Origin: Clostridiales bacterium
Lineage (GTDB): Bacteria > Bacillota > Clostridia > Oscillospirales > Oscillospiraceae
Direction: 5' to 3'
Length of the DNA stretch: 64,000 bases
NCBI GenBank assembly: GCA_902363045.1
Contig: CABIYX010000010.1
Span: 1-64,000, forward strand
Position 1 is the stretch's first letter; each line of letters opens with the position of its first letter. The position numbers and the translations under genes are program-made. The notes below the pieces were generated by a model. The model was given only the letters and a program-made list of their open reading frames with translations, was not told where the DNA came from and did no database searches. Shown here piece after piece: positions 16,790-25,384 of the stretch.

Positions 16790-18013
16790 TCAGCTGTTTC
16801 CGAATTCAGAGAAGAAGCGGTCGTGGATCGCCTGGACCGCCCGGTCGGCGTCCCGCTCATCCACGAGAACGGACACCTTGATCTCGCTGGTGGAGATCAT
16901 GTTGATGTTGATCCCGGCGCTGGACAGGGCCTCAAACATCTTGCAGGCCACGCCGGAGTTGTTCACCATGCCGGCACCCACGATGGAGACCTTGGCCACC
17001 TGGGTGTTCACCTCAATGGACTGGAAGCCGATGTACTCCCGGTTCTCCTCCAGGATGGCTTTGGCCTCCTCCGCGTCGCTGCGGGCCACGGTGAAGCTGA
17101 TGTCCTTGCTGCTGTCGCGGCCGATGGACTGAAGGATGATGTCCACATTGATCTTCTTCTTGGCCAGCAGGGAGAAGATTTTAAAGGCGATCCCCGGCTC
17201 ATCCGCCAGGCCAACTAGGGCCAGCCGGGCTACATTCTTATCCTTTGCCACACCGCTAACGTGGGTCTTTTCCATGGTCTTGACAACCTCCTTGACTTTT
17301 GTACCAGGTTTTCCGGAGAAGCTGGAGAGGACCTCCATATTCACGTTATACCGCTTCGCCATCTCCACCGAGCGGTTGTGGAGGACCTGCGCCCCCAGGC
17401 TGGCCAGCTCCAGCATCTCATCAAAGGTGATCTCCTCCAGCTTCCGCGCCCCCTGCACATTGCGGGGATCGGCGGTATAGACGCCGTCCACATCGGTGTA
17501 GATCTGGCACAGGTCGGCGTGGAGCGCGGCCGCCAGAGCCACCGCGGAGGTGTCCGAGCCGCCCCGTCCCAGGGTGGTCACATCGCCATACTTGTTGAGG
17601 CCCTGGAAGCCGGCCACCAGGACGATCTTCCGCTTGTCCAGCTCGGTCTGGATCCGCTCGGTCTGGATTCGCTTGATCCGCGCCCCGCCATAGGCGGAGT
17701 CGGTGTTCACACCGGCCTGCCAGCCGGTAAGGGAGACCACCTGATAGCCCATGGCCTCGATGGCCATGGCGCACAGGGAAATGGAGATCTGCTCCCCGGT
17801 GGCCAGCAGCATATCCATCTCCCGCTTGGACGCGTGGGGATTGATCTCCGCCGCCTTGGCGATCAGATCATCGGTGGTATCCCCCTGGGCGGAGAGCACC
17901 ACCACCACGCTGTGCCCCTTGCGGTAGGTCTCTGTGATGATCCGGGCCACGTTGCGCACGCGGTCCGCGTTGGCGACAGAGCTGCCGCCGAATTTTTGTA
18001 CAATGAGTGCCAT
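16790..18013 (-). CDS. lysC: Aspartate kinase
   Basis: 407 residues. N-terminal kinase domain beginning VQKFGGSSVANADR, with TDVDGVYTADPR near its end, then two ACT domains (about 265-335 and 345-405, e.g. VSIVGAGMVNNSGVACKMFEALS). It phosphorylates aspartate, the first step to lysine, DAP, threonine and methionine. The ACT pair implies feedback by an end product, which one is not readable. Together with hom and the ACT protein it forms a threonine/methionine-branch operon. TGGAGGG lies about 9 nt before the ATG. The 98-nt gap to hom holds no terminator. Confidence 0.96.
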   Translation of the reverse strand: MALIVQKFGGSSVANADRVRNVARIITETYRKGHSVVVVLSAQGDTTDDLIAKAAEINPHASKREMDMLLATGEQISISLCAMAIEAMGYQVVSLTGWQAGVNTDSAYGGARIKRIQTERIQTELDKRKIVLVAGFQGLNKYGDVTTLGRGGSDTSAVALAAALHADLCQIYTDVDGVYTADPRNVQGARKLEEITFDEMLELASLGAQVLHNRSVEMAKRYNVNMEVLSSFSGKPGTKVKEVVKTMEKTHVSGVAKDKNVARLALVGLADEPGIAFKIFSLLAKKKINVDIILQSIGRDSSKDISFTVARSDAEEAKAILEENREYIGFQSIEVNTQVAKVSIVGAGMVNNSGVACKMFEALSSAGININMISTSEIKVSVLVDERDADRAVQAIHDRFFSEFGNS

Positions 18014-18111
18014 ATATCGTTTCCCTCCAACGGTTGATCAAAACGAAGATGCTCCGGCCCGGCTTCTGCCGGTCCATCCATCCTATGCGCGCCGCGGCCG
18101 GCAGGCCAGGG

Positions 18112-19320
18112 TCACAGGACGCGGAACAGAGAGTCCACCTCCACGCCGGCCAGACGGTCCCGCAGCTGGGGCTCGGTCATGGGGGCGGTGAGGAAGGCGG
18201 CCTCGCCGGCGGGCGCACCGCTGCGGGCCAGGGGCTGAAGCTCGCCGCAGGCCAGACGGGCCTGATCCATGGAGATCCGCGCCCGAACGTACCACCGGGA
18301 GGTCAGCAGATCGGAGGACACCACCAGGTCGGGGGCGCCTGGCCCCCACTGGTTCCGGTGGTCCCGGTGGGTGTCCCGGGCAATATCCATCACGTCGGCC
18401 ACCACAGCGGAGGCGGTGGGCAGCTTGCCCGCGCCGCGGCCGTAGAACATCACATCGCCCACGGCGTTTCCGGTGACGGAGATGGCGTTGAACACGTCCT
18501 CCACGCCGGCCAGGGGATTTTCGCAGGAGACCAGATGGGGGGCAACAAAGGCGCACACCTTGCCCTCCGGCTCCCGGATGGCCCGGCCCAGCAGCTTGAT
18601 CTTATAGCCGCAGGAGTCGGCATAGGCCACGTCGGCCAGGCTCACGCCCCGAATCCCCTGGGTGGGCACCTGGTCGGGATAAATATGCTGTCCGAAGGAC
18701 AGGGCCGCCAGGATACAGGTCTTGCGGCAGGCGTCGTGGCCGTCCACGTCGGCGGTGGGGTCCTGCTCGGCATAGCCGTTGGCCTGGGCCTCCTTCAGGG
18801 CCTGGTCAAAGGTGAGGCCCGCCTTAATCATCCGGGTGAGGATGTAGTTGGTGGTCCCGTTGAGGATGCCGGTGACCTGATCCACCTCATTGGCGGCCAG
18901 ACAGGCGTTCAGGGGCCGCAGGATGGGGATGCCGCCGCCCACGCTGGCCTCAAACAGATAGCTGACGCCGTGCTCCTTGGCCAGCTGAAGCAGCTCATAG
19001 CCGTGGGCGGCGACCAGCTCCTTGTTGGCCGTGACCACGCTCTTGCCCGCCTTCAGGGCCCGGGTGGTATAGTCCAGGGCGGCGCCCACGCCGCCGATGG
19101 TCTCCACCACGATGCTCACCTCGGGGTCGCGCTCGATGATGGAGAAGTCCTTGACAAACAGGTCCTTGTAGGGGCCCTCAAAAATATCCCGGGCCCGCAT
19201 GATGTATTTCAGCCGGACCTGGTTGTTCACCCGTCCGTCGATCAGTCCGCCGTTCCTGGTCAGCACCTCCGCCACACCGGAGCCCACGGTCCCAAAGCCC
19301 AAAATCGCTATATTTACCAT
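18112..19320 (-). CDS. hom: Homoserine dehydrogenase
   Basis: 402 residues with the start at ATG 19320 (MVNIAILGFGTVGSGVAEVL), which has GAGGTG 6 nt upstream. An in-frame ATG at 19341 lacks a good site. It has a Rossmann NAD(P)-binding domain (GFGTVGSG), the catalytic domain with GGGIPILRPL and NGTTNYILTRM, and a shortened C-terminal regulatory part. It reduces aspartate semialdehyde to homoserine. thrB and thrC are not in the window. Confidence 0.96.
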   Translation of the reverse strand: MVNIAILGFGTVGSGVAEVLTRNGGLIDGRVNNQVRLKYIMRARDIFEGPYKDLFVKDFSIIERDPEVSIVVETIGGVGAALDYTTRALKAGKSVVTANKELVAAHGYELLQLAKEHGVSYLFEASVGGGIPILRPLNACLAANEVDQVTGILNGTTNYILTRMIKAGLTFDQALKEAQANGYAEQDPTADVDGHDACRKTCILAALSFGQHIYPDQVPTQGIRGVSLADVAYADSCGYKIKLLGRAIREPEGKVCAFVAPHLVSCENPLAGVEDVFNAISVTGNAVGDVMFYGRGAGKLPTASAVVADVMDIARDTHRDHRNQWGPGAPDLVVSSDLLTSRWYVRARISMDQARLACGELQPLARSGAPAGEAAFLTAPMTEPQLRDRLAGVEVDSLFRVL

Positions 19321-19353
19321 TCCGTTCACCTCATTCTGCATCTGCCAGCCAGC

Positions 19354-19794
19354 TTAACCGGCCAGGATCTCACATTTCAGCACGCCCGGACTGCCCGCCG
19401 CCGCGCTCAGCATATCCTCCAGCGAGCGCTGGAGCGCGGAGGTCTCCGCCGTGATGGTCACCACGGCGCAGCCGTTGACCGGGATGTTCTGATTGATGGT
19501 CAGGATATTGACCCCCGTTCCGGCAAAGACATTGAGCAGTCCGGACAGGATCCCCGGCTCATCCTTCAGCATGGTCTGAAAGGTGACGATCCTTCCATGG
19601 AGCATATCGTTGAAGGGACGCACCGCGTCCTTGTACTTATAGTAGGCGCTGCGGCTGATGCCCACAGCCTGGGCCGCCCGGTTCACCGTGGTCTCCTCGC
19701 CTGTCTCCAGAAGGCGCTTGGCCTCCGCCACCTTGCGGAAGATCTCCGGCATGGCAGAGGCTTCGACAATAAAATATCCTGCCGTCTGTTTCAT
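19354..19794 (-). CDS. ACT-domain regulatory protein (PheB-like)
   Basis: 146 residues from ATG 19794, preceded by GGAGG at 7 nt. An HTH-like N-terminal part (RAAQAVGISRSAYYKYKDAV, about 40-59) is followed by one ACT domain (about 70-146). This matches the UPF0735 ACT-domain family that habitually precedes hom in Clostridia and Bacilli. A role in sensing an amino acid and adjusting the hom-lysC operon is plausible but unproven. The promoter at 19860-19888 lies just upstream, so this is the first operon gene. Confidence 0.86.
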   Translation of the reverse strand: MKQTAGYFIVEASAMPEIFRKVAEAKRLLETGEETTVNRAAQAVGISRSAYYKYKDAVRPFNDMLHGRIVTFQTMLKDEPGILSGLLNVFAGTGVNILTINQNIPVNGCAVVTITAETSALQRSLEDMLSAAAGSPGVLKCEILAG

Positions 19795-19859
19795 AGTGGC
19801 TCCTCCATCCGCGCCATTTTGTCCGCCTGCTGCGGCCATTTGTTTTTGTACTGCGGTCT

Positions 19860-19888
19860 ATTTTAACATATCTTTCAGAGGGATGCAA
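19860..19888 (-). promoter_or_regulatory. ACT-hom-lysC operon promoter
   Basis: TTGCAT (19883-19888), 17 bp, TAAAAT (19860-19865) on the minus strand, 66 nt upstream of the first gene. No T-box or lysine-riboswitch-like leader fits in that distance. Confidence 0.65.
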
Positions 19889-19974
19889 CGGCGAAACACA
19901 TTCCGCGTATAGATTTTCCCCGAAAAACCCCGGGGTATATTTGTCGTTTTTCACAACAAGCAGCACGAAAATAC

Positions 19975-20002
19975 AGCGGGAAGAGCTTATGCTCCTCCCG
20001 CT
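19975..20002 (-). terminator. Terminator after the class A PBP gene
   Basis: A 12-bp stem with one mismatch (19975-19986 with 19991-20002) starts 8 nt downstream of the stop codon. The minus-strand tail GTATTTTCG is only moderately T-rich. Confidence 0.65.
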
Positions 20003-20009
20003 GAGAGAT

Positions 20010-22667
20010 TCAGTAGCCGTAGGGCACTCCGGTATCCGGGTTGATCTGCTCCCCATGTCCGTCGGAGCCGCCCAGCTCCGGCGGCAGCGCCGGATCATCC
20101 GTGCCGGGGTCTCCGGACTCCGGACCGTCCGGCCCCTCAGGCTCTGTGGGCCCGCCCGGCTCCGGGACCTCCGCTCCGGGGTCGTTGGCATGAACGGTGC
20201 AGCTCTGCCCTCCCGTGGCCGCCAGATAGGCGGAGTAGAAGGCGCTGCTGTCTCTGGCCACGGCGCCGCCCACGTTCTCCCGCTCCAGGTTCAGATAGCA
20301 CAGGGTGCGTACGCTCACCTCCGGGCAGAAGGGGCCCGCCGCCCGGTAAAAGCCGGTAAACTCTCCGTTGGCGTCCAGGATGGGATCGTCCACGCACACC
20401 CGCGCCATGGAGTTGGAGCCCTCCTCCAGGGAGTGGCAGCTGCACACAAAGGAGGGGCGGTCCTCCGGGAACACATAGCCGGTGGCGATGCGCGAGCTCC
20501 CTCTGGCGTCATATTGACAGGCCTCGATGGCCTCGCCGCCGCAGTCCATGCAGTAGGAGACGCTGACCAGTCCGCTGACCTGGGGGAACTTCCGGTCCGC
20601 CAGCCCCTCATGGATGGGGGTCATCACCTTTTTGAACACCTGGGCCGCGGGGTTGCCCGGGGCGGGTACCCGCTCCGGCGTCTCATAGCCCACCCAGACC
20701 GCCGCGGTATAGTAGGGCGTATAGCCCACGAACCAGCGGTTGTCCTTGGTGTCCGTGGTACCCGTCTTGCCGGCGGTGGTCATGCCGCTGATGCGGGCCT
20801 CGGTGCCGCCGCCGCTGGTCACCACATTGGTGAGCATGGAGTTGATATAATAGGCGGTGGTGTCCTTCACTGCCACCGAGTCCTCCCGGGTATTGTCCAG
20901 GATGACCTCCCCCTTGCTGTTTTCCACCTTGGTATAGGTGCGGGCCTGGCGGTAGACGCCCCCATTGGGGAACACGGAGAAGGCGTTGGCCATATCCCGG
21001 GTGCTGACGCCGTCGGTCAGACCGCCCATGGCCAGGGGGGCGATGCCGATGTCCCCCTTCACCTCGCCGTTCACCATGCGGCCGCTCTCCAGCGGCAGGT
21101 GGAAGCGCTGGGTGGCGAATTCAAAGGCCTTGGCCGGAGTCACCTGGGCCACCGTGCGCACCGCCACGGTGTTATAGGAGTTCTCCACCGCCTGATTCAC
21201 CGTCACCTGTCCCCGGTAGACGCCGTCCACATTCACTGGCCACGCCTTGCCGCCCAGCACCTGATAGGGGTAGTCGGGCATGACGGTGATGGGGCTGATC
21301 AGGCCCATCTCGATGGCCGGGGCATAGGCGGACAGGGGCTTGATGGAGGAGCCGGGCTGCCGCTTGGCGCTGGTGGCCAGGTTCAGGCCCCGGTTAATCT
21401 CCTTCTCGCCGATCCGGCCCACCAGGGCAGCGATGTCCCCGGTCTCGTTGTCAATGATGGTAATGGCCGACTGGAGGCGCTGGCCCGTGCTCTTGGAGAC
21501 ATAGTTCAAAAGCTCCTCGTCCCCATAGACGGCCTCTGCCTTCTCCTGGACCTCCGGGTCAATGCAGGTGTAGATCCGCAGGCCGCCGCTGGACAGCATC
21601 TGTCTGGTCACCTTGTCGGAGTAGCCGTACTTCTCCTGAAGATCGGCCATCACGTCGGTGATGACCTGCTCCTCATACCAGGAGTAGATGTCCTCCGCGC
21701 TCTCCGGGTCGGTATTGGAGCCGGCCTCCACACCCACAAAGACCAGCTCCTGGGCCACCGCCTGGTCGTGCTCCTCCTGGGTGATGTACCCCTCCTTGAG
21801 CATCTGGTTCAGAATGACCTCCTGGCGGTACTTGTTCCACTGCTTGCTGTCCCACAGCTCCCCCTCGCTGTTGGCCACCTTGGCCAGGGAGTACGGGCCG
21901 TATTTGGAGGGGTTGTTGGTAATGGCGATGAGGCTGGCGCACTCGGCCAGGGTCAGCTCGGACACCTGCTTCCCGAAATATTTTTCGGCGGCAGCCCCCA
22001 CGCCTTCGCAGCCGGCCCCCAGGGGAATGACGTTCAGATACCACAGCAGCGTGGTGTCCTTGTCATAATTCCGGTCAAACTCCAGCGCCCGGAAAATCTC
22101 CGTCACCTTCCGCTTCACGGTGGTCTCGTTTTTCTTCGTCAGATTTTTGATGAGCTGCTGGGTGATGGTGGACCCGCCCTGGATGTCGCCGCCGGTGAAC
22201 ATACTAAACACCGCCTGGGCGGTGCGCCACCAGTCCACGCCGTTGTGCTTCCAGAAGCGCCGGTCCTCAATGGCGACGGCCGCGTTCTTCAGATCCTCCG
22301 GGATCTCCTCGTACTCCACCCACTGGGAGCTGATGGAGGTGAGCACCTGTCCCAGCTCCTGGTACTGGCCGCTGTCATCCTGATAGTACATCACACTGTT
22401 TTCCCGCAGCGTGAAGTCCCCCAGGTCCAGCGACGCCTCCGGGAGGATGACCGTCTTAACGTAGACGGCCCCGAAGCAGCACAGGATGGCCCCGGTGGTC
22501 ATGGCAATGAGCAGTAGGGTGCCGATCACCCGCATCGCCATTCCGCCCCGGCCGCGCCCCTTTTTCGGGCGTCGGGGCCCATCCCCGGACCGCCGGCCGG
22601 AGCCGCCGTTGGACCGGGGACGGCGCTCCTCTCCGGACGCGTAAGATGAATAGTTTTGTTCAGACAC
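20010..22667 (-). CDS. Class A penicillin-binding protein (PBP1A-type) with Cys-rich tail
   Basis: 885 residues from GTG 22667 (VSEQNYSSYASGEERR), chosen because GGAGGG is 6 nt upstream. Codons up to 23015 are open but unlike the family. Basic N-terminus, one membrane helix (46-70), GT51 transglycosylase with catalytic Glu in EDRRFWKHNG (about 133) and GGSTITQQ, then transpeptidase with SSIK (about 438), SYN and KTG (about 631). It polymerises and crosslinks peptidoglycan outside the membrane. The last 190 residues are unusual: nine cysteines (CMDC, CSC and others) followed by a Pro/Gly/Glu-rich tail ending GVPYGY. Single-gene unit. Confidence 0.94.
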   Translation of the reverse strand: MSEQNYSSYASGEERRPRSNGGSGRRSGDGPRRPKKGRGRGGMAMRVIGTLLLIAMTTGAILCCFGAVYVKTVILPEASLDLGDFTLRENSVMYYQDDSGQYQELGQVLTSISSQWVEYEEIPEDLKNAAVAIEDRRFWKHNGVDWWRTAQAVFSMFTGGDIQGGSTITQQLIKNLTKKNETTVKRKVTEIFRALEFDRNYDKDTTLLWYLNVIPLGAGCEGVGAAAEKYFGKQVSELTLAECASLIAITNNPSKYGPYSLAKVANSEGELWDSKQWNKYRQEVILNQMLKEGYITQEEHDQAVAQELVFVGVEAGSNTDPESAEDIYSWYEEQVITDVMADLQEKYGYSDKVTRQMLSSGGLRIYTCIDPEVQEKAEAVYGDEELLNYVSKSTGQRLQSAITIIDNETGDIAALVGRIGEKEINRGLNLATSAKRQPGSSIKPLSAYAPAIEMGLISPITVMPDYPYQVLGGKAWPVNVDGVYRGQVTVNQAVENSYNTVAVRTVAQVTPAKAFEFATQRFHLPLESGRMVNGEVKGDIGIAPLAMGGLTDGVSTRDMANAFSVFPNGGVYRQARTYTKVENSKGEVILDNTREDSVAVKDTTAYYINSMLTNVVTSGGGTEARISGMTTAGKTGTTDTKDNRWFVGYTPYYTAAVWVGYETPERVPAPGNPAAQVFKKVMTPIHEGLADRKFPQVSGLVSVSYCMDCGGEAIEACQYDARGSSRIATGYVFPEDRPSFVCSCHSLEEGSNSMARVCVDDPILDANGEFTGFYRAAGPFCPEVSVRTLCYLNLERENVGGAVARDSSAFYSAYLAATGGQSCTVHANDPGAEVPEPGGPTEPEGPDGPESGDPGTDDPALPPELGGSDGHGEQINPDTGVPYGY

Positions 22668-22812
22668 AGAAATCCCTCCGAACCCGCGGCGCGGCCGGCA
22701 GCCGGCCCGCCCAATGTCCATGGTGATAGTCGGTTTTGATCCCTCCGGAAGCGCGGCTCCTCCCTGAAAAAGGCAGCGGACACGCACCTCTGGCGGCAAA
22801 AAATCAGTATAT

Positions 22813-22840
22813 ATTATACCATATTTTGCGTTTTTGTCTA
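22813..22840 (-). promoter_or_regulatory. Promoter of the class A PBP gene
   Basis: TAGACA (22835-22840), 16 bp, TATAAT (22813-22818) on the minus strand. It is divergent from the symporter promoter about 95 bp away. The 22668-23083 gap holds the two promoters and leaders only. Confidence 0.65.
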
Positions 22841-22934
22841 TCCTGGGTTTTCCTGGCCTCTCTCCTCCGGTCTCCGGCCCGTTTTTTCCGGCACGTCCCT
22901 CCGCGCTCCTCCGGTGGAGTGAGACGTTTTTCCC

Positions 22935-22963
22935 TTGAGCGCCCCGGCGGAATATGGTATACT
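22935..22963 (+). promoter_or_regulatory. Promoter of the symporter gene
   Basis: TTGAGC (22935-22940), 17 bp, TATACT (22958-22963), about 120 nt before the ATG at 23084. Confidence 0.65.
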
Positions 22964-23083
22964 GGACCCGGACCCGGGGCTGCTCCGGGACCTGTGTGTG
23001 GGCCGCTCCGGCCAAAGCAGCGCTTCCAGCCCCGCCTGAAGGCGTCCGAGAGCGCTGAACAACAACTTAGGGGAGTGTTATCT

Positions 23084-24289
23084 ATGAACGGTATCTTTAA
23101 GAGCCTGCCCTTCCGCCTGCTGGTCGGCGTCGCGGCGGGCATCGTGCTGGGCCTCTGGGCCTCCGGCTTTACCTATGGCAGCCAGGTGATGCAGGTGGTG
23201 TTGACCCTCAAGGAGCTTCTGGGCTCTCTCATCAACTTCTGCGTCCCCCTCATCATCATCGGCTTCATCGCCCCCTCCATCACCCGGCTGAAGCAGAATG
23301 CCTCCCGGATGCTGGCCCTGGCCCTGGTGCTGGCCTACACCTCCTCGGTGTGCGCGGCCCTGATGTCCATGGCGGCGGGCTACGCCATCATCCCCGCCCT
23401 GTCCATCCAGTCGGCGGCAGAGGTGCTCAACCAACTCCCTGAGCTGCTGTTCAATCTGGAGATCGCCCCAGTCATGTCAGTCATGTCCGCCCTGGTGTTC
23501 TCTGTGCTGGTGGGTCTGGCCGCCACCTGGGCCAGAGCTGAGGCGGTCACCCGCCTTCTGGAGGAGTTCCAGCGCATCGTGCTGGACGTCGTGACCCGGG
23601 TGATCATCCCCATCCTGCCCTTCTTCATTGCCGGCACCTTCACCAGCCTGGCCTATGAGGGCTCCATCACCCGGCAGCTGCCGGTCTTCCTCATCGTCAT
23701 CCTGATCGTCATGGTGGGCCACTACATCTGGCTGGCCGTGCTGTACGGCCTGGCCGGCGCCTACTCCGGCTCCAACCCCTGGGAGGTCCTGCGGCACTAT
23801 GGTCCCGCCTACCTCACCGCCGTGGGTACCATGTCCTCCGCCGCCACCCTGGCCGTGGCCCTGCGCGGGGCCCGCAAGTCCTCTGTCCTCCGCCGGGACA
23901 TGGTGGACTTCGGCATCCCCCTGTTCGCCAACATCCACCTGTGCGGCTCTGTGCTCACTGAGGTATTCTTTGTGATGACCGTCTCCAAGGTGCTGTACGG
24001 CCAGCTGCCCGCCCCCATGACCATGGTCCTGTTCTGCGTCCTGCTGGGCGTCTTCGCCGTTGGCGCGCCCGGCGTCCCCGGCGGCACTGTGATGGCCTCC
24101 CTGGGCCTCATCATCAGCGTGCTGGGCTTCGATGACACGGGCACGGGCCTGATGATGACCATTTTCGCCCTTCAGGACAGCTTCGGCACCGCCTGCAACG
24201 TCACCGGCGACGGCGCCCTCACCCTGATGCTCACCGGCTATGCCAAGAAGCACAACATCCAGGAGGTCCAGTCCGGGGAGATCCTGTGA
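23084..24289 (+). CDS. Dicarboxylate/amino acid:cation symporter (DAACS family)
   Basis: 401 residues from ATG 23084, GGGAG upstream. Eight or more hydrophobic helices with DAACS features: an N-terminal GVAAGIVLGLW helix, FCVPLIIIGFIAPSITRL, the serine-rich GTMSSAATLAVALRGARKS hairpin and the C-terminal GVPGGTVMASLG and NVTGDGALTLML motifs that bind substrate and Na+. It imports a dicarboxylate or amino acid with Na+ or H+. The substrate is not decidable, though some close relatives are serine/threonine or aspartate carriers. Monocistronic, with its own promoter and terminator. Confidence 0.9.
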   Translation: MNGIFKSLPFRLLVGVAAGIVLGLWASGFTYGSQVMQVVLTLKELLGSLINFCVPLIIIGFIAPSITRLKQNASRMLALALVLAYTSSVCAALMSMAAGYAIIPALSIQSAAEVLNQLPELLFNLEIAPVMSVMSALVFSVLVGLAATWARAEAVTRLLEEFQRIVLDVVTRVIIPILPFFIAGTFTSLAYEGSITRQLPVFLIVILIVMVGHYIWLAVLYGLAGAYSGSNPWEVLRHYGPAYLTAVGTMSSAATLAVALRGARKSSVLRRDMVDFGIPLFANIHLCGSVLTEVFFVMTVSKVLYGQLPAPMTMVLFCVLLGVFAVGAPGVPGGTVMASLGLIISVLGFDDTGTGLMMTIFALQDSFGTACNVTGDGALTLMLTGYAKKHNIQEVQSGEIL

Positions 24290-24322
24290 ACCCCCATCCT
24301 CCCGGCTCCCTATTGCTGACCT

Positions 24323-24354
24323 GCCCCGTCCGGTTCTCCCGGACGGGGCTTTTT
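24323..24354 (+). terminator. Terminator of the symporter gene
   Basis: A perfect 11-bp stem (24323-24333 with 24339-24349) is followed by TTTTT. A second GC stem at about 24367-24389 lies between it and the convergent MerR gene. Confidence 0.88.
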
Positions 24355-24404
24355 CCATAACAAGGGGGCCGGAGCATGACGCTCCGGCCCTGCTGCCTGC
24401 TGTA

Positions 24405-25169
24405 TCACAGGCTCTCCGCCCAGCGCTCCACCGCGGCCCGCAGGAATTGGGCGCAGCCCGGAACGCGCCGGTCGTAGTAGGCGGTAAAGCGGGGGTCCTC
24501 CGTATAGAGAGCGGCCAGCCCCCGGTGCTTTTCCGGGTCGTAGCGGCTCCCGGTCAGGGTCAGCCACCGCCGGTGCAGGGCGGCGATGCGCCGCCCCTCC
24601 TCCCCCTCCGGGGACAGCTTCTCAGAGACCGCGCGCTCCAATCCCGCCCGGATCTCCTCCCCCAGACCGGTCCAGGTCCGGTACTGCTCCTGAGTCAGGC
24701 CCATCACCGCGGCGTTGGCCTCGTCCATCTGGGCGTCGCCGTATTTCTCCCGGACCTCCCGGCCATAGAGCGCCTCATTGCGCTCCACCGCCTGACGCTT
24801 GAATACCTCAAATTTTTGTTCGTCCCGCATGATCTCGTTCCTTTCTTCCGCATGGATGGTGTCTGTGACCGACCGGATCAGCCCGTCCAGACGGGCCCGC
24901 TCCCCCTCCAGCCGGGCCAGATGGCCCCGCAGAGCGGTCAGCCGGTCGAAGTCGGGATCGTCCAGGCACGCCCGTATCTGGGCCAGCTCCACCCCGAGGG
25001 CCCGATAATACAGGATGTCCTGGAGCCGGTCCACCTGGGCCGGACCGTAGCGGCGGTAGCCGTTCTCCGCCACGCGGCCGGGCTTTAGCAGACCGATCTG
25101 GTCGTACCAGCGCAGGGTGCGGGTGGTCACCCCGGACAGGCGCGCCAGCTCTTGAATGGAATATTCCAT
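24405..25169 (-). CDS. MerR-family regulator with TipAS domain
   Basis: 254 residues. N-terminal MerR winged helix (1-70, MEYSIQELARLSGVTTRTLR ... DQIGLL), a linker coiled coil (about 75-110), and a TipAS-type effector domain (about 135-254). TipA/Mta-like proteins bind diverse drugs and activate their own promoter by DNA distortion. The upstream promoter has the diagnostic 19-bp spacer and a central dyad (25191-25221), so autoregulation is well supported. GGAGG precedes the ATG. No efflux gene is adjacent, so the ligand and remote targets are unknown. Confidence 0.92.
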   Translation of the reverse strand: MEYSIQELARLSGVTTRTLRWYDQIGLLKPGRVAENGYRRYGPAQVDRLQDILYYRALGVELAQIRACLDDPDFDRLTALRGHLARLEGERARLDGLIRSVTDTIHAEERNEIMRDEQKFEVFKRQAVERNEALYGREVREKYGDAQMDEANAAVMGLTQEQYRTWTGLGEEIRAGLERAVSEKLSPEGEEGRRIAALHRRWLTLTGSRYDPEKHRGLAALYTEDPRFTAYYDRRVPGCAQFLRAAVERWAESL

Positions 25170-25190
25170 GCTGATCCCTCCTCAGCCCCC

Positions 25191-25221
25191 ATTGTAGCCT
25201 CTGCCGTTACGGCAAGGTCAA
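25191..25221 (-). promoter_or_regulatory. MerR-type elongated promoter with operator dyad
   Basis: On the minus strand TTGACC (25216-25221) and TACAAT (25191-25196) are 19 bp apart. The spacer contains the perfect 13-nt dyad TGCCGTTACGGCA (25202-25214). A 19-bp spacer with a dyad between the boxes is the hallmark of MerR-activated promoters. Confidence 0.8.
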
Positions 25222-25302
25222 GGGCTTTTTTCAAACTTTTTTCACCATCGGGACCATGCCCCTCCCAGGATAGCAGAGCACCCCCCCCGCCTGTAAATTT
25301 TC

Positions 25303-25331
25303 TTGTCAAACCGCCCCGTCTGGTGTAGGAT
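25303..25331 (+). promoter_or_regulatory. yaaA-bcp-aldolase operon promoter
   Basis: TTGTCA (25303-25308), 17 bp, TAGGAT (25326-25331), 53 nt before the yaaA start. Confidence 0.6.
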
Positions 25332-25384
25332 ACAAATAAAACCGCCTGCGCCGGCCCGCCCGGCTCCAGGCGTCAGGAGGCGCT

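Noticed and set aside
19795..19974. T-box or lysine riboswitch before the aspartate operon
   Set aside because: Only 66 nt separate the promoter from the first gene, too short for either, and no conserved T-box motif is seen.
19941..22517. An 858-codon plus-strand open frame
   Set aside because: Antisense shadow of the class A PBP, whose motifs are unmistakable on the minus strand.
22668..23015. Longer N-terminus for the class A PBP
   Set aside because: The open codons cover the promoter region and lack similarity to PBPs. GTG 22667 has a properly spaced GGAGGG.
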